A stretch of DNA of 64,000 nt, taken from positions 1 to 64,000 of the forward strand of contig NZ_FXTB01000004.1 of NCBI RefSeq assembly GCF_900182605.1, in the 5' to 3' direction. Below, one piece after another: positions 18,523-26,668 of this stretch. Position 1 is the stretch's first letter, and the number at the start of each line of letters is the position of its first letter. The position numbers and the translations under genes are program-made. The stretch comes from Saccharicrinis carchari (GTDB lineage Bacteria; Bacteroidota; Bacteroidia; Bacteroidales; Marinilabiliaceae). Under the pieces are notes generated by a model. That model was given only the letters and a program-made list of their open reading frames with translations. It did not search any database and was not told the origin of the DNA.

Positions 18523-18752
18523 CGTCTGCCATCGGGCAGGGACGCAAAGTTGCTGTAAACATATAATGAGAACTGTGGTGCGTCGCCTGTCTGCCACAGG
18601 CAGGGATTTGCATGACGTATTATTCCCCGGGTTTCCGCGTGCCGTCGAAGCTTTAGCGGAGGAGCAAAACCCGGGGCCACTAATATTTTACCCCTCTGGG
18701 GTAAGTTTGCAACGCAACTCCCCCAGTTACCTGCCTGCCGCAGGCAGGGATT
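18523..18752. repeat. Three copies of a CTGCC/GGCAG palindromic element
   Basis: Copies at 18523-18541, 18586-18607 and 18730-18752. Each has arms close to CCTGCCTG / CAGGCAGG around a 3-5-nt centre and is followed by GGGA(T/C). The best copy is CCTGCCTGCCGCAGGCAGG. They look like REP-type intergenic elements of Bacteroidota. Confidence 0.7.
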
Positions 18753-18792
18753 ATTGGATATGCCGTTTTTCGAGGCTACGGTACTAATCACC

Positions 18793-18848
18793 GATTACTG
18801 ATTACTGATCACTGATTACTGATTACTGATCACTGATTACTGATTACC
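18793..18848. repeat. Eight tandem 7-bp units, 21-bp higher order
   Basis: Units are GATTACT, GATTACT, GATCACT, repeated so that the pattern has a 21-bp period; the last unit is GATTACC. The array ends 8 bp from the PAAR stop codon and is not coding. Confidence 0.85.
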
Positions 18849-18855
18849 GCTCCAC

Positions 18856-19146
18856 CTACCCTATCAATACCGTTGGGCAACCGGCTACAATTACGCCGCC
18901 GTGGGCTGTTGAATCGCCCATCCTGGCAGCGGGCATACCACCTATCATCACCGTTCCCGAGCCCATGGCGATGGTATCGGGCGGGCCGACACAGACGGCC
19001 ATGTCACCGACACGGGCTGCGGGCATACCACCTATGAACACCGTTGGTGCCCCGGGGGGTAATATGGGGCCTCCCACATGGGGAACAGTGCCTGTTACCA
19101 TAGGGCATGTATGCATATCGGTAATCCGTGCTGCCGGCGCTCCCAT
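18856..19146 (-). CDS. PAAR-domain spike tip (Afp10-like)
   Basis: A 96-aa single-domain PAAR protein: MGAPAARITDMHTCP at the N-terminus, then the repeated pattern GGMPAARVGDMAVC and GGMPAARMGDSTAHGG, with candidate zinc ligands among His12, Cys14, His23 and the later Cys/His residues. PAAR proteins cap the spike and pierce the target membrane. There is no effector extension, so the tip is purely structural. It follows the VgrG-like gene by 22 bp, as expected. Confidence 0.95.
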   Translation of the reverse strand: MGAPAARITDMHTCPMVTGTVPHVGGPILPPGAPTVFIGGMPAARVGDMAVCVGPPDTIAMGSGTVMIGGMPAARMGDSTAHGGVIVAGCPTVLIG

Positions 19147-19168
19147 AAAATATACGTATAAAAATGAA

Positions 19169-20914
19169 TCAATTTATCTGCACCATCGAACCCTGTATCT
19201 TGGCGATGGCACTCGAAGTAAGTTCGGCACCGGCCGATCCCTCTGCTTTTAACTGGGCAGCGGCCTTTATCTCAACATTGGTACCTTCTATTTTAACATC
19301 GCCCGAGGCTGTTAGGGATATGTCGCCCTGGCTTTCCATGGCAATACCCGAGCTGTCGAGTGTCACGGTATTGCCATTTTCGTCTTCCAGCTTAATGACA
19401 CCGGCATCTTCGTCCACGCTGATTTTTTTTCCGGCGGGCGTTTCGATGACCACGGATTTTTTATCGTCGTCGAACATCAGCTTCATCTCGCTGCGCGTAA
19501 CAAAACCCTTTTCATGATTGTCGTCGGCGGCCTGAACAGGAGCCGGTTTGGCACTGCTGTTCATCATGCCCAGAATAATTGGATCGCGGGGGTTTCCGTT
19601 GATAAAGCCCACAAGTACCTCATCGTCTATCTCGGGCCGGAAGAAAGAGCCCCTGCCATCGCCGGCATCCAGTGTGGAAACTCTTGCCCAAACACCCTGT
19701 TCCGCATTATCTATTACGGGCATTCGAATCAATACGCGGTCTTCGCCGTCCGGGTCGCTTTCGAGTTGGGTGACTTTGGCCACTTGCAAACCATTTACCG
19801 CGGCCAGCAGGCCCGAAGCCGGCAGGTCGTTTATTTCGACAGATTCCGTAAACCATTTGGGATTGACGCCAAATTGAGCCGTTGTCGTCCAGTTGCCCTG
19901 GGAAATATGATGCCTGACGGCCGAAACATACACTTTACCGTTGAACCTTTCGCCCACCCCGGTAAGGCCCAGGGTTGTATCGGGTTTCACTTCGGGTGCG
20001 CCCTGAAATTGAACCGTACCACGAATTTTCGACAGCTTGCTGAAAAGGTCTTTGGCATCGACCCAATCCTGCAACTCACTTTCGTTCATTTCGCCGCCGT
20101 CTTTGAGTTCTAAGTTGTCCAACCCGATAACCGATGACAGATCGTCCGACGATAGGTTCCCGTTTAAATTAACATCCTGGCCGTTGGCGGCAATCTCAAA
20201 CATTTCCTGATCCGCGGCATTCCATCCGTACGATGTGATGGATTGGAATTGATTCCGTGCATCTATCTCGGCATCGAAATTCAGGATGGTTGCCCCATAA
20301 ACCAACGACAGAGATTCGCTTTGGTTAAAATCAGGACGCTTAACAGTAACTTTTCCATCGTCAACAATACATATTTTCCCGTTGGCCTGCGCCCTTGTTA
20401 TCACAAAATCCCAATCGCTAACATTATATTGTACCATCACGGCATGTTCAACCTTCGAGGTTTCCACATCCATATCAAGGCTGTACGGAGCCATAATTAG
20501 CTGCAGGATGTCACTGTCCTTGCTGTCGTAGAAATATTTACTTTTCCGGCCCACAGTAAGTTTTACGGCCAAATCTTTACATTCGATAATTAGCATTGAT
20601 TTTTGCGGCCTTATCCTCAGGTTATGGCGAATGACGATTCCTTTAAAGATAGTCTGCTCTTCGGAATGATACCCTGCCCGTATCTCAATATCCTTGCCCG
20701 GAACAAAGTAAGGCTCGTTACTGAGCGGAAAATCTTCGGACGACGGATGACCATCGAGCAAAACGATTTTTGCCCAGGGGATTCGATTGATTTCTTTTTC
20801 TACATCAATGCTCAACACCTGATAGGTAGCGGACAGTTCTTCCCCATCAATCAGGATTTTGTGTGTAACCAAATCCGCGGAGCGGGCGGTCCGTATAACT
20901 CTTTCTTCGGGCAT
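19169..20914 (-). CDS. VgrG/gpD-like spike protein (Afp8-like)
   Basis: A 581-aa protein combining the gp27-like hub and gp5-like spike. Residues 1-360 form the gpD/VgrG hub (SWDFVITRAQANGKI-type motif near 165-185, here SDWDFVITRAQANG). An OB-fold region spans about 375-460 (VLIRMPV, GVWARVST, RPEIDDEVLVGFINGNPRDP and IILG). The C-terminus (490-581) is a beta-helix spike of short strand repeats (ISVDEDAGVIKLED, ISLTASGDVKIEG). There is no C-terminal effector domain. It starts 2 bp after the LysM gene and precedes PAAR, the standard hub-spike-tip order. Confidence 0.93.
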   Translation of the reverse strand: MPEERVIRTARSADLVTHKILIDGEELSATYQVLSIDVEKEINRIPWAKIVLLDGHPSSEDFPLSNEPYFVPGKDIEIRAGYHSEEQTIFKGIVIRHNLRIRPQKSMLIIECKDLAVKLTVGRKSKYFYDSKDSDILQLIMAPYSLDMDVETSKVEHAVMVQYNVSDWDFVITRAQANGKICIVDDGKVTVKRPDFNQSESLSLVYGATILNFDAEIDARNQFQSITSYGWNAADQEMFEIAANGQDVNLNGNLSSDDLSSVIGLDNLELKDGGEMNESELQDWVDAKDLFSKLSKIRGTVQFQGAPEVKPDTTLGLTGVGERFNGKVYVSAVRHHISQGNWTTTAQFGVNPKWFTESVEINDLPASGLLAAVNGLQVAKVTQLESDPDGEDRVLIRMPVIDNAEQGVWARVSTLDAGDGRGSFFRPEIDDEVLVGFINGNPRDPIILGMMNSSAKPAPVQAADDNHEKGFVTRSEMKLMFDDDKKSVVIETPAGKKISVDEDAGVIKLEDENGNTVTLDSSGIAMESQGDISLTASGDVKIEGTNVEIKAAAQLKAEGSAGAELTSSAIAKIQGSMVQIN

Positions 20915-20916
20915 GT

Positions 20917-21618
20917 TCAGGATGTCTTTTCGAGTGGCGGAAAGAATAGTTGCTGTCCGACAGTAAGCTTTCGGAAGTTGCTCAGGCCGTTTACCCTGGC
21001 CACCTCCAGATAATATTTTGAATCGCCGTAAATGCGATGTGCCATCAAGGGGAGCGTGTCGCCGGCTTTAACGATACGCACATGGGTCAGGTCGGGCGAA
21101 GCGTTGTTTTCGAGGGCTACCCGCAGGTTATCTTCCACAAAACCTTTGAACTTTGCCCTGGCGGTAGCCCGTAAGGGTGCGCCATTGGGGCTAAACAACT
21201 TAAAGGTAAGATCCATCTCGGTAAGGGTTCCCTTAAACAACAGTGAACCCCAGGATATAATCAGGAAATTAGGACGGTGCTCATCGCCGTTGTAATCGAA
21301 CACCACCCGTTTAAAAGTTTCCACATCGTCGATCACCCCCACGCCCTCATCGCTCGACAAGCTGTTGTCGGAGGTGTTGACCACTACGCCGGTCCGGTCA
21401 AAAATGAATTCCAGCTCCAAATCTTCGGGCGGTATTTTATTGAACCGGGGTGCCGAAGAGCTGGTTCCCGAAGCCTGATCCTCGTTATGTTCTATCTGGT
21501 ATTTTATGTTGTAATTTTCGGGGTTCAGCAAAGTGGTAAACTCCCCGTCGGCCACTTCGTTGTTGAACTGCTCGTCGCTGTAAGCCTTTATCTTAAGTTT
21601 AACCAATTCTCCCGACAT
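20917..21618 (-). CDS. LysM-domain baseplate hub protein (Afp7-like)
   Basis: A 233-aa protein. The N-terminal part (GEFTTLLNPENYNIKYQIEH) and the beta-rich core match the hub adaptor proteins of eCIS. The C-terminal LysM domain lies at about 180-230: HVRIVKAGDTLPLMAHRIYG, YYLEVARVNGL and VGQQLFFPP. This protein links the tube to the spike hub. LysM here is structural rather than for cell-wall hydrolysis, as in other eCIS. The stop is 2 bp from the VgrG-like start, indicating coupling. Confidence 0.88.
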   Translation of the reverse strand: MSGELVKLKIKAYSDEQFNNEVADGEFTTLLNPENYNIKYQIEHNEDQASGTSSSAPRFNKIPPEDLELEFIFDRTGVVVNTSDNSLSSDEGVGVIDDVETFKRVVFDYNGDEHRPNFLIISWGSLLFKGTLTEMDLTFKLFSPNGAPLRATARAKFKGFVEDNLRVALENNASPDLTHVRIVKAGDTLPLMAHRIYGDSKYYLEVARVNGLSNFRKLTVGQQLFFPPLEKTS

Positions 21619-21728
21619 CTTTTATAGCATTTATAAAAATAGATTTATACCGATATAATGCCGATGTATAAATAAAGAGCGGGAACGAACAATGAGAGAT
21701 TCGCGCTCCTTTCATTTAACAATCGGTA

Positions 21729-21887
21729 TTATCTCTCCTCTTTTTTCGATAATATTTCCATTACCTGTTCCACACAGGCCTCAATAATCTTGTCCTTATC
21801 CCCGCCGTTCTTGCTTGCTCCCCTACCACGGCGTGAGCCATCGTCCACGTTTATTTTTATGTGCAGTTCCTTGATTTCAATGGGCAT
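21729..21887 (-). CDS. Small DUF5908-like eCIS protein
   Basis: A 52-aa protein read from the minus strand: it starts MPIEIKELHIKINV, has a basic Gly-rich centre (SRRGRGASKNGG) and ends in a helix (DKIIEACVEQVMEILSKKEER). The opening matches the DUF5908 family of short proteins found in Bacteroidota contractile injection clusters. It lies between the tube and LysM genes, the position of Afp6/Pvc6 in other systems. Its function is unknown; the position suggests a link between the tube and the baseplate hub. Confidence 0.75.
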   Translation of the reverse strand: MPIEIKELHIKINVDDGSRRGRGASKNGGDKDKIIEACVEQVMEILSKKEER

Positions 21888-22051
21888 AATAGGTTATTTA
21901 AGAAACTCTTTGTTATATGATTACTCTTCCATGATTACCCCTAATCCGGCAGCTGCCGGAGAATTAGCTCTCGCAGGGGATTCTGGTTCTCCCTTTAGGG
22001 AGTTAGAGGGTTTTTTAAAAGATAATTATCAACTTTACTTATAGCCACTAA

Positions 22052-22483
22052 TTAGAGGATATTGAAATAATTATAGGACAACTCAATAGATTCAATCACC
22101 AGTTTGCTTTCTTCGGCACTGAAATCTGTCACCGACCATTTCAAAGGCCAGGCATGAACAATGTTCCAGGTGGTCAAGGGCTCATGCTTTTCGTTCAGCA
22201 GACTTATTTTTATATTGGTAGGGGCAATTTCGAAATTCTCCACGGCGCTCCGGCACCATTTAATCAACTCCGAACCAACCACCACGCCCCGCTTTAATAC
22301 CAGGTTGGGATAGCTCGTGCGTACGGGCAGCTTGTGCTTAAACCTGTTTTCGCCCCCTTCGGCCACCTCTTCGGTTTGCAACTCAACGGACAAGCCGGCG
22401 ACCGACTGAAATTCGGATTCGCCTTCAATGTCGTCAAATTCTACCTTAAAATGAAACCCGAGAGGGGGATAGTAGTCGGCCAT
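22052..22483 (-). CDS. Contractile injection system inner tube protein, second copy (gp19/Hcp-like)
   Basis: A 143-aa phage-tail-tube-like protein: PLGFHFKVEFDD, SEFQSVAGLSVELQTEEVAEGG, then NLVLKRGVV and a C-terminal VTDFSAEESKLVIESIELSY. It is related to the tube protein encoded just upstream (22486-22920) but clearly diverged; Afp and PVC also have more than one tube paralogue, where the minor one sits at the baseplate end (Afp5). The gene starts 2 bp after the first tube gene stops. Confidence 0.92.
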   Translation of the reverse strand: MADYYPPLGFHFKVEFDDIEGESEFQSVAGLSVELQTEEVAEGGENRFKHKLPVRTSYPNLVLKRGVVVGSELIKWCRSAVENFEIAPTNIKISLLNEKHEPLTTWNIVHAWPLKWSVTDFSAEESKLVIESIELSYNYFNIL

Positions 22484-22485
22484 CG

Positions 22486-22920
22486 TTATTCATTTTGAAT
22501 GATGAGACCTTCGTGTACCAATTCCATGGATTCGATGGCCACCTCGTTACCGTCGGCCTTGAGGTCGGTAGATTGAACTTTGGTAGGCCAGGCACTTTTA
22601 ACCTTCCACACCACAACCGGCTCATGTTCTTCGTTTAACAAGCTAATGGTGATGTCGCGTCGTTCGATGGTATTCAATTTCACGGTGTTCCACCAGTTGT
22701 AAAACTCATTGTCCGACGCAAAAGTTCCCCGTTTGAGGGTGATGTTACTGAATTTTTGCATTCCCGGCATTTTTATCTTCGAGTACTCGGGACTGGCACC
22801 GTGTCGGTATTCTACCACCTCAGTTTCTACATCCAGCCCTGAAACCTCGGTAAATCCTATTTTCGTTCCATTCCAATCAACCTGAAAATGAAACTTAACT
22901 ATTGGATATGCTGTTGCCAT
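22486..22920 (-). CDS. Contractile injection system inner tube protein, first copy (gp19/Hcp-like)
   Basis: A 144-aa tube protein: YPIVKFHFQVDWNG, GFTEVSGLDVETEVVEYRHG, ITLKRGTF and STDLKADGNEVAIESMELVH. It follows the sheath gene by 38 bp, so it is the likely main tube subunit (Afp1-like). The tube is the hollow shaft that carries cargo. Confidence 0.93.
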   Translation of the reverse strand: MATAYPIVKFHFQVDWNGTKIGFTEVSGLDVETEVVEYRHGASPEYSKIKMPGMQKFSNITLKRGTFASDNEFYNWWNTVKLNTIERRDITISLLNEEHEPVVVWKVKSAWPTKVQSTDLKADGNEVAIESMELVHEGLIIQNE

Positions 22921-22958
22921 AACGTTTGTGTTTTAAAAATATTATAATGTTAAAAAGA

Positions 22959-24875
22959 TTAGGATTCCTGCATTTTGTGAGAAAACTTGAGAATGATGAA
23001 TTCGGCAGGACGCACCACGGCCATCCCAATCTCCACGTGCATATATCCGTTCAGGATATCCTGTGCGGTCATGGTTTGCCCCAGGCCCACTTTAACAAAG
23101 AAGGCATCGTCGGGTTTGGCACCTGCCAGGGCACCTGCACGCCATTGAAGGATCAGGAAGTTTTCGATCATGCCTCTTACTTTCACCCAGGTATTGGCAT
23201 CATTGGGTTCAAAAACAAATTGGTTGGTGGCCTTTTTAACCGATTCCTCCACCATATTAAAGAACCTGCGCACAGAAACGTAACGCCATTCATTGTCGTT
23301 GCCGGCCAGTGTACGGGCTCCCCATATCATGGTACCCTTACCGGTGAAGGCACGAATAGCGTTTACAGATTTGCCTGCTTCGGTGTCCACGTTCAGACTT
23401 TCCTGATCTTCGTGGGTGATGCTTACCGCAGGGCCTTTAACGGCTGTGATGCTCACATTGGCCGGCGCTTTCCATACGCCCCGGTTTTCATCTACAGCGG
23501 CATATAGGCCTACCACGGCACCACTTGGTGGTAATACAACACCTTTTTTGTCGATGGCATCCAAAATACCCTTATAAACGGGGTCTGTCTGGGCCAATAT
23601 ATCGGTACGGCTCTCCCTGACGGCACTCAGCTCGATATAGAAATCATCGATCAATGTTTTTAACTTTTCGAGCAAAGCTTTAAAGTATCCCGAGGCAGTT
23701 TGCGCGGTTTGCGTGGCCGTGAAAATGTCGTTTTGGTCAGTAGCCGGAGCAACGAAGGTAAAACCGAAGTCGGCGTTAAAATCTTCGCCCAGCAGTGCAG
23801 CGTCCCAGGTTGGAGAGGGGGCATTGCTATTGGCCGACTGGCTAAAATGGTTATAATCGAACAACCTAACCAAGAGGCCATGAAAATTAGAATCTTCGGC
23901 TGTATATTTACCGTGGATGCCGAGGGCCGAATTCGTATCGGCGGCATCGTTGTCGGTAAAGGTAAGGTCGAAGAAGGCTTCGAAGTAATCATATAAATCC
24001 TGGGCAGCAGTTACTAATTGGGTACGGTTGGTTATATCGCCCATGGTTGGCACTGTAAGGCCTGATTTTGCGGCAATATCCATGTCGATATTAGCAATAC
24101 CGGCTACCAAAGCACTGTTAAACAAAGCCGTGACCTGCGGAACCGGAGCTCCATCTTTAGTATAAATACCGTTGGCTACGGCATTGTAATCTACCTTAAA
24201 CGGCAGCGTTGTATTTAGCCAGGGATAGTAGGCGGCTCCGTATTTCAGGTAGTTCATGCCCACGTTGTTGCGGAAGTTGGCCACCGGATCGTCGGTCGGG
24301 GTCGCTTCATCGTCACCGTCCACCAAATCCATTACCGCAAACCTATCTTGTAGCTTGTTGCACTGCTTTAACATGGCGGCATGTACCTCGCCCGATTCGG
24401 AGTCCGGAAGGTGTACCGTTTCGGGGATAACCAGCAAGGTAGGAAGATCCTCTTTTTCGAGTGAGGTCAGTCCTTTAATCAATTGTTGCTTATCCACATC
24501 CTCCGGCTTAGCATTAAACGAGCCTACAGATACGATAAAACATTCGCCTCCGCCATTGGCAAAAAACATACGCAGCGAATCGTATATAAGATTGATGCCG
24601 TTAACGGTTGTCGATTTAACTGAGTTGTCGGCGTTAAGCTCTACCTCTAAAGTAGTTGGGTCGGGGGCTCCCCCAAAAAAGAATTCATATTCTTTTAAAG
24701 AGTCAATTTTAATGGGTTTAATGATTCCGTCTGTGTGATAATCGACCCCATCAACAACAGCTGATTCTGTATAGCCGATAAAGGCGGGTATCGCGGTCTC
24801 AACCTGCGCGACCGATGGTGGGAAAATGGAAATTTCCTCCACATAAACGCCCGGTGTTTTGTACGATGTTGCCAT
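22959..24875 (-). CDS. Contractile sheath protein (Afp2-4-like)
   Basis: A 638-aa tail-sheath protein. The N-terminal signature is KTPGVYVEEISIFPPSVAQV and the C-terminal core contains RRFFNMVEESVKKATNQFVF and VEIGMAVVRPAEFIILKFSH. An inserted, surface-exposed region lies at about 170-420. Only one sheath gene is present; Afp and PVC have several. The sheath contracts to drive the inner tube outward. It lies between an unrecognised 291-aa gene and the tube genes. Confidence 0.95.
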   Translation of the reverse strand: MATSYKTPGVYVEEISIFPPSVAQVETAIPAFIGYTESAVVDGVDYHTDGIIKPIKIDSLKEYEFFFGGAPDPTTLEVELNADNSVKSTTVNGINLIYDSLRMFFANGGGECFIVSVGSFNAKPEDVDKQQLIKGLTSLEKEDLPTLLVIPETVHLPDSESGEVHAAMLKQCNKLQDRFAVMDLVDGDDEATPTDDPVANFRNNVGMNYLKYGAAYYPWLNTTLPFKVDYNAVANGIYTKDGAPVPQVTALFNSALVAGIANIDMDIAAKSGLTVPTMGDITNRTQLVTAAQDLYDYFEAFFDLTFTDNDAADTNSALGIHGKYTAEDSNFHGLLVRLFDYNHFSQSANSNAPSPTWDAALLGEDFNADFGFTFVAPATDQNDIFTATQTAQTASGYFKALLEKLKTLIDDFYIELSAVRESRTDILAQTDPVYKGILDAIDKKGVVLPPSGAVVGLYAAVDENRGVWKAPANVSITAVKGPAVSITHEDQESLNVDTEAGKSVNAIRAFTGKGTMIWGARTLAGNDNEWRYVSVRRFFNMVEESVKKATNQFVFEPNDANTWVKVRGMIENFLILQWRAGALAGAKPDDAFFVKVGLGQTMTAQDILNGYMHVEIGMAVVRPAEFIILKFSHKMQES

Positions 24876-24893
24876 AACTGTTTAATTTAAGTG

Positions 24894-25769
24894 TTACATA
24901 TAAACTTCTGAATATATTTTGTTAGCGGTGCTGTCGGGCTTAATCAGCTTGTAATCGGGATTAGGAAGCTCAACTCCACCATGTTCGAGGGATACAAATC
25001 CTCTTTGGGTAAGGGGTTGTTCAGTTTTGCTTGTCAAGGTTTTGGGGTTACCGTTTTCCACTTCCACATCATCGGCTCCAACTACCGTTTGGTCGGTATC
25101 GAAAATATAGCGCCACGTGGTTTTTCTGGGTTTAAACAGCAACTCGAAGCTTTGATATGGATCGGGTATATGACCTGTAACATCGGTAACGTCCAAAGCG
25201 GCCACATCACCCTTCATCCATATACTGACCAAACCAAACAAGTTGTTTTTTTCTGATGCGGATATCTTTTGCAATGCATCGGACGCCCCATCATCGGACA
25301 ATACAGAATTGTCGTTGACGGCCACTAATTCGCCCGATCGGTTAATTAGAGGAAAAGTACCGGGCTCTGTATCTGGTATTTTGTTGGAGAAATAGAACAA
25401 CTTGTCTGTATTTTCGAGGTCAAGGCGTGTATAATTAAAAAACATGCCGTCCCTCAGTTTTAACAGGAACGTAAGCTCCAACGTATCGTCAAGGGCTATA
25501 AAAGGTTCAGCATCATCGGCAGATGACACCTTGCTCCATACGGAAAAACCAAATTCATTGGCCCTGAAAATTAAACCCCGGCCCGCAATTTTTTGGAGAC
25601 TTTCGGATGTGGGGACAATGTTTATGGTATCGGAAATATTGTAGTCGGTGTCTTGTTTATCTTTCTCTTGTCCGGTCATCGACAGGTATTCATCGTTTCC
25701 CTTATCAAGAAAAAACAAATGATAAATATTCACCTCGAAAAGGGGTTTGTATCGAATTGAGAAAGCCAT
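24894..25769 (-). CDS. Conserved-position eCIS protein of unknown function
   Basis: A 291-aa protein I cannot place in a family. It starts MAFSIRYKPLFEVNIYHLFFL, has many beta-strand-like stretches (DTLELTFLLKLRDGMFFNYT) and ends DSTANKIYSEVYM. No signal peptide or membrane segment is seen. Its start codon overlaps the stop of the cap gene by 1 bp and it precedes the sheath gene by 18 bp, so it is translated with the cap and sheath proteins. The position suggests a cap adaptor or a second terminator protein that seals the distal end of the particle. This is inference from position only. Confidence 0.75.
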   Translation of the reverse strand: MAFSIRYKPLFEVNIYHLFFLDKGNDEYLSMTGQEKDKQDTDYNISDTINIVPTSESLQKIAGRGLIFRANEFGFSVWSKVSSADDAEPFIALDDTLELTFLLKLRDGMFFNYTRLDLENTDKLFYFSNKIPDTEPGTFPLINRSGELVAVNDNSVLSDDGASDALQKISASEKNNLFGLVSIWMKGDVAALDVTDVTGHIPDPYQSFELLFKPRKTTWRYIFDTDQTVVGADDVEVENGNPKTLTSKTEQPLTQRGFVSLEHGGVELPNPDYKLIKPDSTANKIYSEVYM

Positions 25770-26362
25770 TATTTAATATGTTCTACGTTTCCACCTATGT
25801 GCGTGATAAGCTCAGAGGAAGCCAGTTTTTTATCACGCTCGATTTGTACAAGTTGTACTTTATACAATACCGACGGGAGTTGCCGGCCACCTAAAGTGCC
25901 CCATATATTATTTAGCTCCTCGAAACGGGGTGTATATAACACCAATACGAACTTAAAATAAGCAAGCACGTCAAAGGCTACATTGGTTCGGTTATATACC
26001 GTATTGGATGAGGTGAATATTTTCTTGGCCTGAAAAAACTCTATGGTCTTTGATATGCTCCGGAGGGAGCGCTCGTAAGTATTGCAATTGGCACTTACCA
26101 ATAAAAAAATATTTACATTAACAGGTGGGTTCCGATATTCAGTTTTATTATTTACCACCTTAAAGGATGGAGAGTTTTTCAACGTAGATTCTTCTTCGAT
26201 ATTTAGCAAGGTAAACACCACTTTACCGTTCAGCTCTTTGGCCTCGACACTGCCCGACTCCCACAGGGAAATATTGCCCAATAGGATATCTTCTTCGAGG
26301 TTTATGGCCGCAAAATAGTTTTCGAGCTGCTCCTTTAATATTTGTAAGGTTTCGAATATCAT
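25769..26362 (-). CDS. Tail terminator/cap protein (Pvc16/DUF4255, Afp16-like)
   Basis: A 197-aa protein starting MIFETLQILKEQLENYF, with ISLWESG, PPVNVNIFLLVSANCNTYER and the family's characteristic RFEELNNIWGTLGGRQLPSV followed by LYKVQLV. This matches the Pvc16 N-terminal (DUF4255) family, which ends tube and sheath growth. It is the first gene of the eCIS cluster and overlaps the next gene by 1 bp. The start at 26362 gives the normal family N-terminus. Confidence 0.92.
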   Translation of the reverse strand: MIFETLQILKEQLENYFAAINLEEDILLGNISLWESGSVEAKELNGKVVFTLLNIEEESTLKNSPSFKVVNNKTEYRNPPVNVNIFLLVSANCNTYERSLRSISKTIEFFQAKKIFTSSNTVYNRTNVAFDVLAYFKFVLVLYTPRFEELNNIWGTLGGRQLPSVLYKVQLVQIERDKKLASSELITHIGGNVEHIK

Positions 26363-26668
26363 GGATGAAAATCGGACTTATGAGACTGGCATGGCCGGAG
26401 TAAATAGTTAAACCATACAGAAGCTTTACAATAAATTACACTAACTATCAGAGCCTTATCTATTTATACGCAAATAAAACAGCTTAGCTTATCATTTGTA
26501 ATTGACTATGATGATGGAGCCCAGTACAACAAGGTAAAACACAGCTTCGCCTGTTGAGTCCCATTTTATTTCTATTAATCAGCAAAAAAGTTACAATCAA
26601 TATAAACAGTACTCAATCCTCTTTTATGAGGATTTTTTACGATATTATGATAACAGGTAAATATCAAA
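26363..26668. other. Upstream region of the eCIS cluster
   Basis: A 306-bp AT-rich stretch between the LuxR regulator and the first eCIS gene, both on the minus strand. It must hold the main eCIS promoter if the cluster is one operon. No good TAnnTTTG box was found on the minus strand. It contains a terminator-like hairpin at 26615-26638 and the 11-mer GGAGCCCAGTA (26516-26526). Confidence 0.45.
26615..26638. terminator. Hairpin AATCCTC / GAGGATT with T-run
   Basis: 7-bp perfect stem (26615-26621 and 26628-26634), 6-nt loop, followed by TTTT on the plus strand. On the minus strand, the direction of the neighbouring genes, the T-run is on the wrong side, so it may separate the regulator from the eCIS operon only weakly. 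Confidence 0.35.

Larger units (their letters stand above)
18223..18855. other. Repeat-rich 633-bp gap inside the eCIS cluster
   Basis: No real gene is seen; an open frame on the minus strand (18456-18791) is built from the palindromes themselves. The stretch holds three copies of a CTGCC...GGCAG palindrome, a longer inverted repeat with arms CCCCGGGTTT (about 18624) and AACCCGGGG, a short TACCCC/GGGGTA hairpin, and the 7-bp tandem array next to PAAR. It splits the hub/spike genes from the wedge genes. Confidence 0.75.

Noticed and set aside
18456-18791. 111-aa open frame on the minus strand in the eCIS gap
   Set aside because: It is made of palindromic repeats (NPCLRQAGN and NPCLWQTGD arise from the CTGCC/GGCAG elements), has no family resemblance and no coding character.
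18793-18848. CRISPR array
   Set aside because: Units are only 7 bp with no spacers; it is a simple tandem repeat.
362-26362. Prophage or phage-tail-like bacteriocin instead of eCIS
   Set aside because: There are no capsid, terminase, portal, integrase or lysis genes, and the AAA+ ATPase, DUF4157 and Pvc16-type genes are eCIS markers.
362-26362. Type VI secretion system
   Set aside because: No TssJLM membrane complex or ClpV is present; the ATPase and cap proteins fit eCIS. VgrG and PAAR occur in both.
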